From positions 531,001 to 595,000 of the forward strand of contig JAEMWC010000082.1 in the NCBI GenBank assembly GCA_016490735.1: DNA of 64,000 nt, written 5' to 3'. How positions within the stretch are numbered: position 1 is the stretch's first letter; the number at the start of each line of letters is the position of its first letter. Source of the stretch: Pachyseris speciosa. Taxonomy: Eukaryota; Cnidaria; Anthozoa; Scleractinia; Pachyseridae. Made by a program: the position numbers and the translations under genes. The notes under the pieces were generated by a model. The model worked only from the letters and a program-made list of their open reading frames with translations, made no database searches and had not been told where the DNA came from. Shown here piece by piece: positions 50,480 through 60,669 of the stretch.

Positions 50480-53400
50480 ATGGGATTATTTAATGATTTA
50501 CCAACTCCAGACAATATAGGAACTGGTGAAAGAGGTCCGAAAGGTGATAGAGGTCCTGCTGGTCCACGAGGTCTAAAAGGTGATAAAGGTGATAGAGGTC
50601 CTACTGGTCCAAAAGGTGATAAAGGTGATAAAGGAAATGGATTCAAATTAACACAAGATGGTAACTATGATCTTGAAAATAAACGCTTGACTAATGTTGG
50701 AGAACCAAATTCAAACAAAGATGCTGTTAATATGAGATACGTCAACGATGCTGTTTTATCAATTGAAGGAACACGTGTTAATCCATTTAAATTTCTTCTC
50801 GAAGACATATCAAAAACAACACAAAATGCGAATAATCTTCAATTGGAAGACTTCAATAAAAGCCCATACAAGATCAATAAAAAATCATTGTCTTACAGAA
50901 TTCCAAATGAAAGTATGATATCTATTTTTATGTTAAATGTAACACAATTGGAAGTTTCAAATTATACTTTTGTTGTTGAATTTTATACAGAAAATTATCC
51001 AGAGCAGGCAATAGTTAATATTGTAATGGAGACACAAAATATGCATATAAGAAAAAGTCCAATACAAAGAGCATTTCCAAAGACACATATTGTTGATGGT
51101 TATCTTAAGAAAATATTCTTCATCGAAAAAGCAAGTCAAGGAACTTCAACAATTGAATTAACAGTTATTACACCAAATATATTAAAAAATGTCAAACATC
51201 ACATTATAGTTTATGGTATTTATGGATTTTCCAATATCATTATATCACATATTCATGACCCAGTTTATGAAATTGAAAATGGTAATGTTGCATTCGGTGG
51301 TAATATTGACATGAAATTAAACAAAATCATCAACCTGCAGGATAACCCCTCAAACCCGCAAGATGTTGTAAACAAAAGCTATGTTGATAATAAAACAGCT
51401 AATTTTCTTGATAAAAACACAGGCGGTGTAATTTATGCACCTGTTAGCATGAATAGAAATGATCTATTTGGTATACCAGATAACCCAAGATTTGGTTATT
51501 CAGCTGTAAATAGAAACTATGTGAACAATAATTTTTTGAAACTAAATGGAAGCGTTGCGATGACTTCTGATTTGAATCTTGGAGGTAACAAATTGACTAA
51601 TGTAGCAGCGCCAACAGCAAACAATGATACAGCCACAAAGGGGTATGTTGATACTGAAATTGCTGGAATTACTGGCATTGATGTTTCACCATTTCTTAAA
51701 AAAGATGGAAGTGTTGCAATGACTGGTGATCTTGACATGGGTGACAATAAAATAACAAATGTTGGATCTCCAAACTCTGATAAAGATTCTGCCAACAAAA
51801 AGTATGTTGATGACCTTGTTCTTTCAGCATCTGGTACTCAACGCAACCCATTCGCTTTTCTGTTAAAAGACATATCCAAGTCTTCTGCAGTCAGTGGTGT
51901 GGAAAACCTTCAAATTGAGAATTTTGACAAATCACCATACCACATAAACAAGTCGTCATTGTCTTTTTTCATTAAACGAAGTGGCAACTTTACATCCACA
52001 ATTCGTTTTAATGTGACATCTTTAAGAAATGGGCGGTACACATTTGTTACTGAGTTTTACTCACCATCAGACCCACGCCAAGCCACAATTGGGCTTGATC
52101 TTCGCACATTAAACATACGTGACGCTGGACAACCATTTCAAAAACCTTTTCTCAAAACCCCACATGTTGATGGTTATATGAAGAAGCTTTTCCTAATCGA
52201 AAAAACTGGTGGTGGTCAATCGTCAATTGAGGTTATACTTTTTAGCACAGCTCCTGCACCCAATACCAAAACACATATCATCGTTTATGGGGCCTATGGC
52301 TATCATACCAATTTGTCTTACTTTGTCCATGACCCAGCTTATGAAATCGAAAATGGTAATGTTGCTTTCGGTGGGAATGTTGATATGAAAAATAATAAGA
52401 TAGTCAACCTGCAGGATAACCCCTCAAACCCACAAGACGCTGTAAACAAAAGTTATGTGGACCAGAGGTTGCAAACCAAACTCGATGCGATTGCACAACA
52501 AAATCTAAATATGAACAACAATGCCATTACTGATCTTGCTCCACCCGTAAATTTAGATGATGCGGTTACAAAATGATATACTGACGAGTATTTTCTTCGA
52601 CGAGACGGTTCGACTGCGATGTATGGAAATTTGTCGATGGGTGGAAATAGAGTGACGAATTTATCGGACCCGTCGAATGAAACTGATGCAGTGAACTTCA
52701 GAGTTTTAAATCGAGCTGGAACAGTTATGAGAGCAAACGTTTTATTATTGAATGGAACAAATGCGATGGCAGCGGATATGAAACTTGGAGGGCATAAAAT
52801 CATTAACTTAAAAGAAGGAACAAATAAAACTGATGCCGTAAATTTAGATCAATTAGAAAAAAGTCATATTCCATCTGCTTCTCATCCAAAGAATGCTTTC
52901 AAATATTTGATGAATGATATCGATGAAGTAGTACTGAATATGGCTTGACAGTTAATGGATATGTCAATTTACCTCGGTCACCACATTTGATTTCAAAAAA
53001 GGTCATTGATATAGACTTGAAAAAAGAAGCTAATCATATTTACAGAGCTAGAATTGGTTTTAATATGTACACAATAAAAGATGGAAAATACACTTTCATT
53101 CTTGAATGGCTATTTCCTGATTATGAAGGAATGAGTCTTAGTAGTGTAACATTCAATGCAACTGGTGGAATTACAATTCATAAAACTGTAGGGAGAAAAT
53201 TTGACAACAGAAATGAAGATCATTCGAGATATTTATTATGGATTGAAAAACCTTCAGTAAGTTCACCACCTGAATATTTATATTGTACGATTCATATTAA
53301 TGCTAACCCAACTTATCCAAATAAGTACAAAGTTCATTGTGTTGCATATGGTATTGATTTTGAAGCTGTAGACGTTCCATCAAGTGTTTACGACTTCACA

Positions 53401-54104
53401 GAGGCTTATAAAATCGTAAATGAAAAAATACAATTACAAACTGATTTAGATTTGAATGGTTTTGATGTGAAAGAAAATGATAAATGGTTGTTTGGTGGAG
53501 ACAATGGCGAATTGACAATGCTGAATAATATTAATATGAACAGCTATTTAATAAAAGAGGCTAAACTTGGTGGTGATTTAAATCTGAATGGCTATAGAAT
53601 TCATAATAATAGTTTGAATCTATTTCGTTCAAGTGCCACAGGCGTAATTATGGAAACAGCTTTCGATTTGGGTGGATTTGCTCTTTACAGACCGAAATTA
53701 GGAGGTGATCTAAATTTGAATGGGAATGGAATAATCGGTCAAATACAATATTTAAATTGCTCTGTCAAAGCCAAACAAGGACATAATAAGAATGTTTTAA
53801 AGCCTGTATTGATAAATGGCTCTGATTTTTTAGTTATTCATAACAATAACTTTTATATTAAGAAAATAAATATCATACAAGGAACAACCCCGGAATATTT
53901 TATTTCAAGACAAAAGCTGAAGGTGGTGGGCCTTTGCCATTACCAGCAACTGTTTATGAACACAGACAATCTTCTTTAAGTAGAAACATCACAACGGTCA
54001 ACATCAACAAATCATTATCGAGAGGCTATTTAATCATTGATTATTCACATCCCAATAGTAGAGCATTTGATACAACATTCACACTTGAAGTAATTATGAA
54101 TTAA
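50480..54104 (+). pseudogene. Collagen-stalk fibre protein 1, three breaks
   Basis: Starts 'MGLFNDLPTPDN', then 13 Gly-X-Y triplets (residues 16-54). It continues with repeated 'NKLTNV...DA..K.YVD' modules as in phage tail fibres, and two long duplicated units (both with 'YEIENGNVAFGGN'). Such proteins form trimeric host-attachment fibres. Breaks: TGA at 52574-52576 in otherwise continuous frame (a CGA-to-TGA CpG transition would explain it), a frameshift near 52930, another near 53895-53910. The last frame ends at 54104. About 1200 codons in all. TCTAA lies 11 nt before the ATG. Confidence 0.85.
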
Positions 54105-54120
54105 TCTAAAATAATATTAT

Positions 54121-55270
54121 ATGGGATTATTTAATGATTTACCAACCTCAGATAGAACTGGTGAAAGAGGTCCAAAAGGTGATAATGGTGATAGAGGTGA
54201 TAAAGGTGATATTGGTCAAATTGGTCCACAAGGTCCGGCTGGTCCAACAGGTCCTCAGGGTCCACAAAGTCCACAAGGTCCACAGGGCCCACAGGGTCCA
54301 CAGGGTCCATCTGGTCCGACTGGTCCACGGGGCCCACAGGGTGCTCAAGGTGATAAAGGTAATGGATTTGATTTAACACAAGACGGTCACTTTGATCTTG
54401 GAAACAAGCTTTTAACCAATGTAAGAGCCGGTAACAATGATAACCATGTTGTTGTGAAATCACAAGTTTCTGATATTGTTAGAGACAGTTTTTTTGGATC
54501 TGTGGGTTTCTGAATTTATTAGATTGTACTCAAAATGTGTATATCAAATCGACAGAGCAAATAATAATTTTGTAGATATGAATGCAAACAGAAAAGTTGA
54601 AACATTATATGATCTCTCTAATGAAGAAAATAATGCAACACAATCAACTTTAAACTTAAGACCCACTGTTTGTACCAAGGCTGAGAAACTTAATGGACGT
54701 TATTTTTTAAAGTTTGATGGATCACAGAGAATGATAAGTCAAATCAATTTAAATAATAATGCTGTTAATATTTTCATTGTTTACATATTAAATTCAAATA
54801 CAGGTGGAAACCCATGGAAAAATTGGCTTTTTGGTCATGACAATAGAAGTTATGATAAGTTTGTCAGCTATTTCAGCGGTTCAAATTTAGTTATAAGTGG
54901 TGTTGATCAATCAAATTGTGTCTATTTCGGTCCAGAAGCATCAATACAAAATTTCACAAAGATAGCAGATTATTCAGTAAATGATTTAGGCCAAATTAAT
55001 GTTTGGCATTGTTTATCTGTTCACTGGGACAATTTATCTTCTCCTAATACAAACAAAAGTAAAATCTATTGGAACAAAAAACATATTGGAAGTTTTACAG
55101 CAGCTAATAGAACTGGCAGCACGCAAATGACTTTTGGTGATTTGAATCCAAACTCCATTGCACCTTTAGATGGCTCTATTGCTTTCTTTTGTGTCTATTT
55201 GGATATTATAATGGATGAAAAAACAATCTTGGATCATCATCAAATTTTAATGCAACGATATAGTATATGA
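54121..55270 (+). pseudogene. Collagen-stalk fibre protein 2 with lectin-like head, frameshifted
   Basis: Same N-terminus as fibre 1 ('MGLFNDLPT'), then about 23 Gly-X-Y triplets (one Gly replaced by Ser) and one 'LTQDG.FDLGNKLLTNV' module. In the +1 frame (54476-55270) follows a domain of about 250 residues with 'RYFLKFDGSQRMI' and beta-rich segments, like a concanavalin/LamG-type head. The break is at a T7 run (54488-54494), consistent with one extra T. It looks like a duplicated fibre gene with a swapped tip. TCTAA lies 11 nt before the ATG. Confidence 0.85.
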
Positions 55271-55689
55271 TAAAAGAAGCAATTAAATATATCAAATTCT
55301 TTTTTAAAGAAACAAAACAACAACATCATAATATTGATGACTCAATTTTGAAATCAGCCTTGGTTTACCAATATCTGTATCACAAGCATTTCAATACATT
55401 TATCCCAATCAACAGTATTTTATATACTCATACGAATATTGGACTTATTGGGCCTGGTAGTGGATGCTTGACACATTTCTTGGAACATACACTTGGTTGG
55501 ATTGATACATTACAAACACATGGTATACTTCATGATGCATATGGAAGATTTTATAATAGCTATTCATTAGACCGTGGATATTGTTTTGCAATACCTTGTT
55601 TATTTACATCAAAGCAAAGAAAAAGATCTCCATTATCTGGCCAAATATCTGGGATTCTTTATTGCATTTTTAATAGAATTATTGTATAA
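55267..55689 (+). CDS. Second small lipase-like protein (140 aa)
   Basis: The central part reads 'GLIGPGSGCLTHFLEH' and then 'HGILHDAYGRFYNSY', a glycine-rich loop followed by His-Asp, which recalls the PLA2-like layout. The rest is unlike the first PLA2-like protein. The ATG overlaps the stop of fibre 2 (ATGA), implying coupled expression. The PLA2 relation is tentative; a small hydrolase or scaffold is the alternative. Confidence 0.5.
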   Translation: MIKEAIKYIKFFFKETKQQHHNIDDSILKSALVYQYLYHKHFNTFIPINSILYTHTNIGLIGPGSGCLTHFLEHTLGWIDTLQTHGILHDAYGRFYNSYSLDRGYCFAIPCLFTSKQRKRSPLSGQISGILYCIFNRIIV

Positions 55690-55698
55690 AATATATAT

Positions 55699-56184
55699 AT
55701 GAAAGAGAGAAAAAGTATATTCAGCTGGAACCATATTTCAGGTGAATTAACACAAGATCAGGTAAATGAATTAAAAGCCTATTACCACACATATCACAGA
55801 AATTGTTGGGCTCATAAACAGGCGGTTAAACGGTTCAAAAAATGGAAATTACTTGGGAACTCATTGTCTATCATCTTTGCAACTGGAGGTCTCGCTGCAA
55901 GTGTGGCAACAGGTGGTGTTAGTTTGGTAGCCATCAGTACAGCATCACTTTTGATACAAGGGTGGATGAAGCATAAAAACCTTGATCTGAAAATACAGAA
56001 TTGCACATATGCTTATCAAAGCTACCAACACCTTCTGAATACAATAAAGGAAACCATGAGAAGTGGCAATTTTGAGGCATCAACTATACATTCAACCATG
56101 AAATACATTGACGATTATGTCGTCGATAACAGCCCTATCATAGACAAGTATTTTGTCAAATATGATGAAAAATTCACTGTCTGA
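55699..56184 (+). CDS. Two-TM membrane protein, SLATT-like layout (161 aa)
   Basis: An amphipathic N-terminal helix, two short membrane spans (about residues 51-69 and 71-88, Gly/Ala/Ser-rich) and a helical C-terminal domain ('NCTYAYQSYQHLLNTIKETM'). This topology matches SLATT-type proteins, known as effectors in bacterial conflict systems and seen in some viruses. Position at the end of the fibre block suggests a virion-membrane, entry or lysis role. Family assignment is by layout only. Confidence 0.5.
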   Translation: MKERKSIFSWNHISGELTQDQVNELKAYYHTYHRNCWAHKQAVKRFKKWKLLGNSLSIIFATGGLAASVATGGVSLVAISTASLLIQGWMKHKNLDLKIQNCTYAYQSYQHLLNTIKETMRSGNFEASTIHSTMKYIDDYVVDNSPIIDKYFVKYDEKFTV

Positions 56185-56208
56185 TAATACCAATAATCAC
56201 ATCAAATC

Positions 56209-56736
56209 TTAACAATAATATTTCAACCCAATATTGATCATAAAATCTAAGCGTCTTTTTGATCTAGTAACTATTATTTTATCGAATGGAAGATCAAGCA
56301 TTAAAAATATTTGCTTAAGCATAAATTTAGGGCTAATCATTCTTTTACGTTTATTGTTCACCAAGGGAAGCACTTTGTCTATCTCTTCGAATATTTTAAA
56401 TATTTTACCCTTATCTTTTACAGAAATTTGAAATTCATTCTTGCGACATATTTTATTTATTACATTTTCAATATGATACTTCCGGTGATATACAGACTTT
56501 CGCTTTATTTTATACATATTGTCATGAAAATCAATGTATTCTTTCACAACATTGTAACCATGAACTGAACCACAACTTACGCATATAATTGCTCCATTAT
56601 CATTCAACACATTCTGTTCATCACAGCACGGTTCTTCTATTTTGACATTATGTTCTGCTATTCTCTCATCACAAAAAGGACAATGGTATTCTCCGTTTGA
56701 TATCAATTCAATGTGGATATCTGAATTACAACTCAT
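56209..56736 (-). CDS. Late transcription factor, VLTF3-like (175 aa)
   Basis: N-terminal zinc ribbon: 'CPFCDE', later 'CVSCGSVHGY' (paired C-x2-C). C-terminal block 'YHRKYHIENVINKI' and 'NKRKRMISPKFMLKQIF' matches the poxvirus VLTF3-like family, which drives late viral genes and is common in NCLDV and Polinton-like elements. It is the only minus-strand gene right of 49.8 kb and sits beside the right TIR. It has no TCTAA before its own ATG, consistent with earlier expression. It is the natural candidate to act at the TCTAA late promoters (inference). Confidence 0.7.
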   Translation of the reverse strand: MSCNSDIHIELISNGEYHCPFCDERIAEHNVKIEEPCCDEQNVLNDNGAIICVSCGSVHGYNVVKEYIDFHDNMYKIKRKSVYHRKYHIENVINKICRKNEFQISVKDKGKIFKIFEEIDKVLPLVNNKRKRMISPKFMLKQIFLMLDLPFDKIIVTRSKRRLDFMINIGLKYYC

Positions 56737-56879
56737 TCTATACTATTATATGAGATATTATTTCTTTATGTAACTAACACATGACGTCATGGCACAGCTG
56801 TGCCGGCCAGAGGCGACCGTCTCGTGATCTGAAATAGGTGATGACTCCTTTCCTGTTTTCCGAGAATGTCACGCTTGGT
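56737..56879. other. Spacer between VLTF3-like gene and right TIR
   Basis: No gene seen. Less AT-rich than the gene spacers. Confidence 0.5.
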
Positions 56880-57169
56880 GATTTTCCTCTTTCTCTCGGC
56901 TTATCTCTTTTTGTAAACGCGATTTTTGTATAGTAGGCCCCTGGTTCCGCTAAGTGGTACCCCGTTGTTCTTTTCTCTTACACCCGTTTAAACGCATTTT
57001 TCGATTTTACCCCCCTAAATCCGCTTTTTTGAAAATTAAACAGTTTTCTTTAAACCAAGTTCTTTAAGTCATGAGTTTGTAAAATATTATTTATTTAACT
57101 CTTGAATCAAAATGCTTTTTTTATTTGCCGAAAAAGTATGTGAGTTTTTGACATTACAGACCCAGTAGT
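56880..57169 (-). repeat. Right terminal inverted repeat
   Basis: Complement of 37913-38201 with four differences. Followed by the GAGGAA duplication at 57170-57175. Confidence 0.97.
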
Positions 57170-57175
57170 GAGGAA
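57170..57175. repeat. Polinton target-site duplication GAGGAA (right)
   Basis: Identical to 37907-37912. Confidence 0.95.
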
Positions 57176-57349
57176 CTTCATTTAAGGTCAAGTGGATCGA
57201 AAGGAGATTTCTCCGGAGACATCGACATTTATTGTGGGTTTGTGTCAGTGGTGACTGAAGTTTTAGTAGTAGGCTTAAGCTAGTTTGATAGCAGATTGTA
57301 TGGTTTAGAAATCGCTCCTTTGTAACTAGGATTTAGTTACGTATCGTTA

Positions 57350-57355
57350 AATAAA
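57350..57355 (+). terminator. LTR poly(A) signal AATAAA
   Basis: 64 bp before the LTR end, in the LTR's right fragment; matches the order TATA then AATAAA expected within an LTR. Confidence 0.6.
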
Positions 57356-57419
57356 TAAGTTGGGTTTGGTTAAGAGTTTCGCAGTGTATCTTTTCTGTCG
57401 GTTGAGCGATACCGTAACA

Positions 57420-58000
57420 CCGTGTCCGCTCCGTTGAGATGTACCTTTGAAGTCTGAACAACTAATATGTTGAGACGTGTCTATACGAATGTTTGGAAGT
57501 TCAGCTGCGAGAAGAAAGTATTTAACATGACCAAAATTTAACTCCAGATGGACTGCCGTGTTCCCTGTATCCGCTCCATTGAGATGTACATTTCGTTGAA
57601 TAACTCAAGTACGGGATATGACACACCCCTGAGACTTTGACAGGTAGTTTTTTTACTATTGTCCCTCAATATCTCAATTTCTGGACTTTAAATTTTTCAA
57701 TGATAAGTGATTAGTTTTTCCAAATGTACTTGCGTGACTTGAAACTGTCCGAAAAACGTTCCTTTCTTATATTTCAAATGACCCTGGATTGACGTGTTTG
57801 TAAACAGTTTCACTCTGCTAATAAATTTTCTACTCACATTTCACCGAGACTCCACTAACGTTTATCCGAAAAAATCCTACATCGTTCGATAAGCGTTTCC
57901 TGTCTCTAACAATTACCCATCGAAGCGAAAACAAGTGTCCTTAGTTTTATTTGGAATGAATACACTATTTTTATCATATTGCATAATGATAAACCTCTGT
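57420..58000. repeat. Dispersed repeat R, copy B right part
   Basis: Continues repeat R after the LTR. Its first about 120 bp repeat sequence already present left of the LTR (GAAGTCTGAACAACTAATATG), so this copy also had a partial internal duplication. Confidence 0.8.
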
Positions 58001-58374
58001 GGCCTAAAGGTCTTTGTTCCTGCCTGTGACGCAGCTAACCCAGGTTCGATATCTTTTAGTGGTATATATCACGGGCTTTTTTTTTTCTGTTTCTCTTTTT
58101 CTTGTTCTTTTAGAAATATTTTTTACAAGTGTTATAATTATTGTTCTCAGTGGTTGAACTGTAAAGCAATTTTGTAATTTTAGAGGAATATATGTTGATA
58201 GGGGTCTAAAGAAGTAGACTCCAACACAAGCTAAGCGCAATGCGTCTGATGTAAGAAAGACAGACTTCTCTCTATTGTTTTGTTTAGCACTAAATTAGGG
58301 ATACAATACTGTTTTTTTTTTCAAGCCCGAGTTTAGGCTAATTGTAGCCTCTTGTTGCGTTTAGTTGTGATATT
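58001..58374. other. Non-coding; weak tRNA-like head near 57995-58050
   Basis: TGGCCTAAAGGTC and CCAGGTTCGATATC could be degenerate box A and box B of a SINE. No gene seen. Confidence 0.35.
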
Positions 58375-58408
58375 AACCCTTTCACCACCAAGGGGGACTT
58401 TATAGATG

Positions 58409-58444
<36 letters not shown>

Positions 58445-58524
58445 AGGGGAGGCCTTTGGTGGTGAAAGGGTAAAAAACTATCTCCTTTACCCTTTCACCA
58501 CCAAGGGGGAATTTATAGATTGTA

Positions 58525-58555
<31 letters not shown>

Positions 58556-58585
58556 AGGGGAGGCCTTTGGTGGTAAAAGGGTTAA
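58375..58585. mobile_element. Two adjacent copies of a CCCTTTCACCACCAA MITE
   Basis: Each unit (about 95 bp) opens CCCTTTCACCACCAAGGGGG and closes with the complement of that end (GGCCTTTGGTGGTGAAAGGG). Both share CTAACGCCAGACGATTTTAC. The two units lie in direct orientation about 20 bp apart. Confidence 0.8.
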
Positions 58586-59680
58586 AGGTCCTAAATGTAC
58601 AAACAATCTTTAATGAATCTTTAATCGACCTTTAGTTTAACTTTCAGAATGCTCATCTTTAGTTATCCTTTTAGTGGTCTTTTTTCCTTCTTAAAGAAGC
58701 TCAGAACTTTCTGTATCTTTAATTTTGAGATTAAAGCCACCTTAATCTGACTTTACATATTTTGATGTCTTTATGTGGTAATTAAAGGTCGTAAAGGTAA
58801 CTTGATCTTGAATGGATCTTTTACACACGTCAAAGATCTAATTACAGTGAGTGCCGTACCTTGTAGCGTGGATTATTACTACAGGTCTAGTTACTAGGAT
58901 CACAATGCAAAAAAAGTTGAGTTGAAAATCCCCGTAAAATTGAAGAAAACATTGCATCCACAATGACACGAAATAGAAAGTAAATTGAAGCTTTAGTATT
59001 GACTGGAGTATGGTATTGTGTCCAAGGGAAATTAGCTCATTCATGTGCGTACATGTAAAACAACTCAACACGAGTAAATTTGACTCAAAATACAGAGTAA
59101 AAGCACCAAATCGCATTGCATCCACAATGACACTTTATTTTGAGTAAAATGTCATGTTACTCAATCTCTGAGTATACTGCACTCATTATATGGGGTAGAA
59201 TCACTCAAGAAAATGTTATCAACCATCCAATTTATTTTGAGTTGATACACGCAAACGGGAGAGTACAGAAATCTTTTAGAAATAGTAGCAATAAAATTAC
59301 TTATTTATTGCTGTATATGTAAATAAAATGAGCACATGCAGACCATAATTTCTGACATATCGCAAAACAAGCAAATTAATCTGCGGTTGCGTGACTGAAG
59401 GGTTTGTGCAAATTACTGCGCAGATTCTCTACCTTATTACAATAGGAATGGAGCTACGGAAATCAATTGAAGGACTGGGAATAACACTATGCTAAGTGAC
59501 TTTTTGGGTGAACGTGTTTTAGGCTGGTGCTTTCTTGAAAACTAAGCGTGAAACAGCAAAAAAATACATTGGCATTGTTTACCATACAAAAACAAGCCTG
59601 TAAGCGAGAAATCAGCTTTTTTTTTGCTTTCAGCAAAATAAAAAAAAAAAAAAAACACCAAATAAACCAAATAAACCGCC
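58586..59680. other. Non-coding stretch
   Basis: No supported gene. A long A-run at 59638-59655 precedes the tRNA-like SINE head. Confidence 0.4.
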
Positions 59681-59752
59681 GACCGGTTAGCTCAGTGGTA
59701 GAGCACCGGACTACCGTGCGGGAGGTCGCGGGTTCTAACCCCGGCCGGACCA
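59681..59752 (+). mobile_element. tRNA-derived SINE head or tRNA pseudogene
   Basis: Contains TTAGCTCAGTGGTAGAGC (box A) and GGTTCTAACCC (box B), but the acceptor stem does not pair well. The minus-strand reading 'LEPATSRTVVRCSTTELT' is the familiar false protein produced by such heads. Confidence 0.7.
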
Positions 59753-59852
59753 ACACTCAAGGTCTTTAAATAATTGAGGAGAAAGTGCTGCCTTTGTAAT
59801 GACATCTACAAACGGTTAGACTTTCTAGTCTTCTCGGATAAGGACGATAAAC

Positions 59853-59935
59853 CGTAGGCCCCGTCTCACAACTCTTCATAATTCAATGATTCTGTGGGAC
59901 GTAAAAGAACCACTAGGGACGTAACAAAACTCTGG
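59853..59935 (-). repeat. Inverted copy of 4838-4920
   Basis: Shares GTAGGCCCCGTCTCACAACT and following sequence in opposite orientation. Confidence 0.75.
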
Positions 59936-60370
59936 CAGTGACCACCCCTAGTGTCTAGTGTAGTGTCTAGTGTATTGACATTACGGGGGCACTCATAACT
60001 CAACTTCATTCATTGTAAACTGCGTTATAAGCAGTCTGGCAAAGTCTCCCGGCCAGTGTTGTAATGCGCATTTGAATATTGCATAGAAAATGCGTAATAT
60101 AAATGTGATATATTATTATTATATTATATTATTACATTATACGTCTCTTAGCATAGCGTCATTCCCAGCCCTTCAATTTGCAGGACTTGCATGACATTAC
60201 ATGTACCTTTACTAACAAGGAATCTCCTTTCCAAACCTAATAGCTAGCTTAAAACTAAAATTCTCACTTTTCACTGACTTTCAGGTGGAATTTAGGAATT
60301 TCCCTGACTTGATACACAATTCCCTGACCTTAAAAAACATATCTTTTTCATTGACCATGGCAACTCTGTA

Positions 60371-60669
60371 CAGTCAAACCTCGATTATCCAGACTCAACT
60401 GGACCAGAGTGGATACTCCGGATAATCGAACATATGAATATTAATGAGATAAAAATGAATTAACTCGAAAACCAAAATTTCACTTAGCAACAAAACAATG
60501 CACTGTGCTTACAACGTGTACCAGCACTACAAATTTGATGTTTGAAAGGAATACAAAGCCATTTCAAATGCACTTACATATACCTTATTAATATTAATGA
60601 AAACAATGAGATCAGAACAAATGGTCCGGATAATCAAGAAGTCTGGATAATCTAGGTTCGACCGTACTG
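60371..60669. mobile_element. Tigger/pogo-type MITE
   Basis: Ends CAGTCAAACCTCGATTATCC and complement-like AGTCTGGATAATC...GACCGTACTG, the signature of pogo/Tigger elements, with TA before the left end. No transposase is present. Confidence 0.75.

Larger units (their letters stand above)
37913..57169. mobile_element. Maverick/Polinton-type virus-like element (19,257 bp)
   Basis: It is bounded by TIRs of 289 and 290 bp and GAGGAA duplications. Gene content includes a B-type polymerase, retroviral-type integrase with chromodomain, adenain-type protease, packaging ATPase, capsid proteins, PLA2-like proteins, fibres and a VLTF3-like factor. Size, duplication length and core genes fit Polintons/adintovirus-like elements. 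Replication genes are open. Virion genes carry several breaks, although the TIRs still differ at only four positions. Confidence 0.97.
37381..57419 (+). mobile_element. Solo LTR split by the Polinton
   Basis: The left part 37381-37912 starts TGTTATGG, and the right part 57176-57419 ends CCGTAACA, so the ends are TG..CA with TGTTA/TAACA inverted termini. Flanks repeat CCGT (37377-37380, 57420-57423), absent as a duplicate in uninterrupted repeat R. Rejoined length is about 776 bp. A TATA box and AATAAA in the right order support an LTR. No gag-pol is present, so it is a solo LTR from recombination. Confidence 0.85.

Noticed and set aside
54131..54463. Pro/Gln/Leu-rich frames around the second fibre gene
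   Set aside because: Shadows of the Gly-X-Y repeat in other frames.
59487..59756. Protein frame 'LVRPGLEPATSRTVVRCSTTELT'
   Set aside because: This is the antisense reading of a tRNA-derived SINE head (box A/box B), a common false gene.
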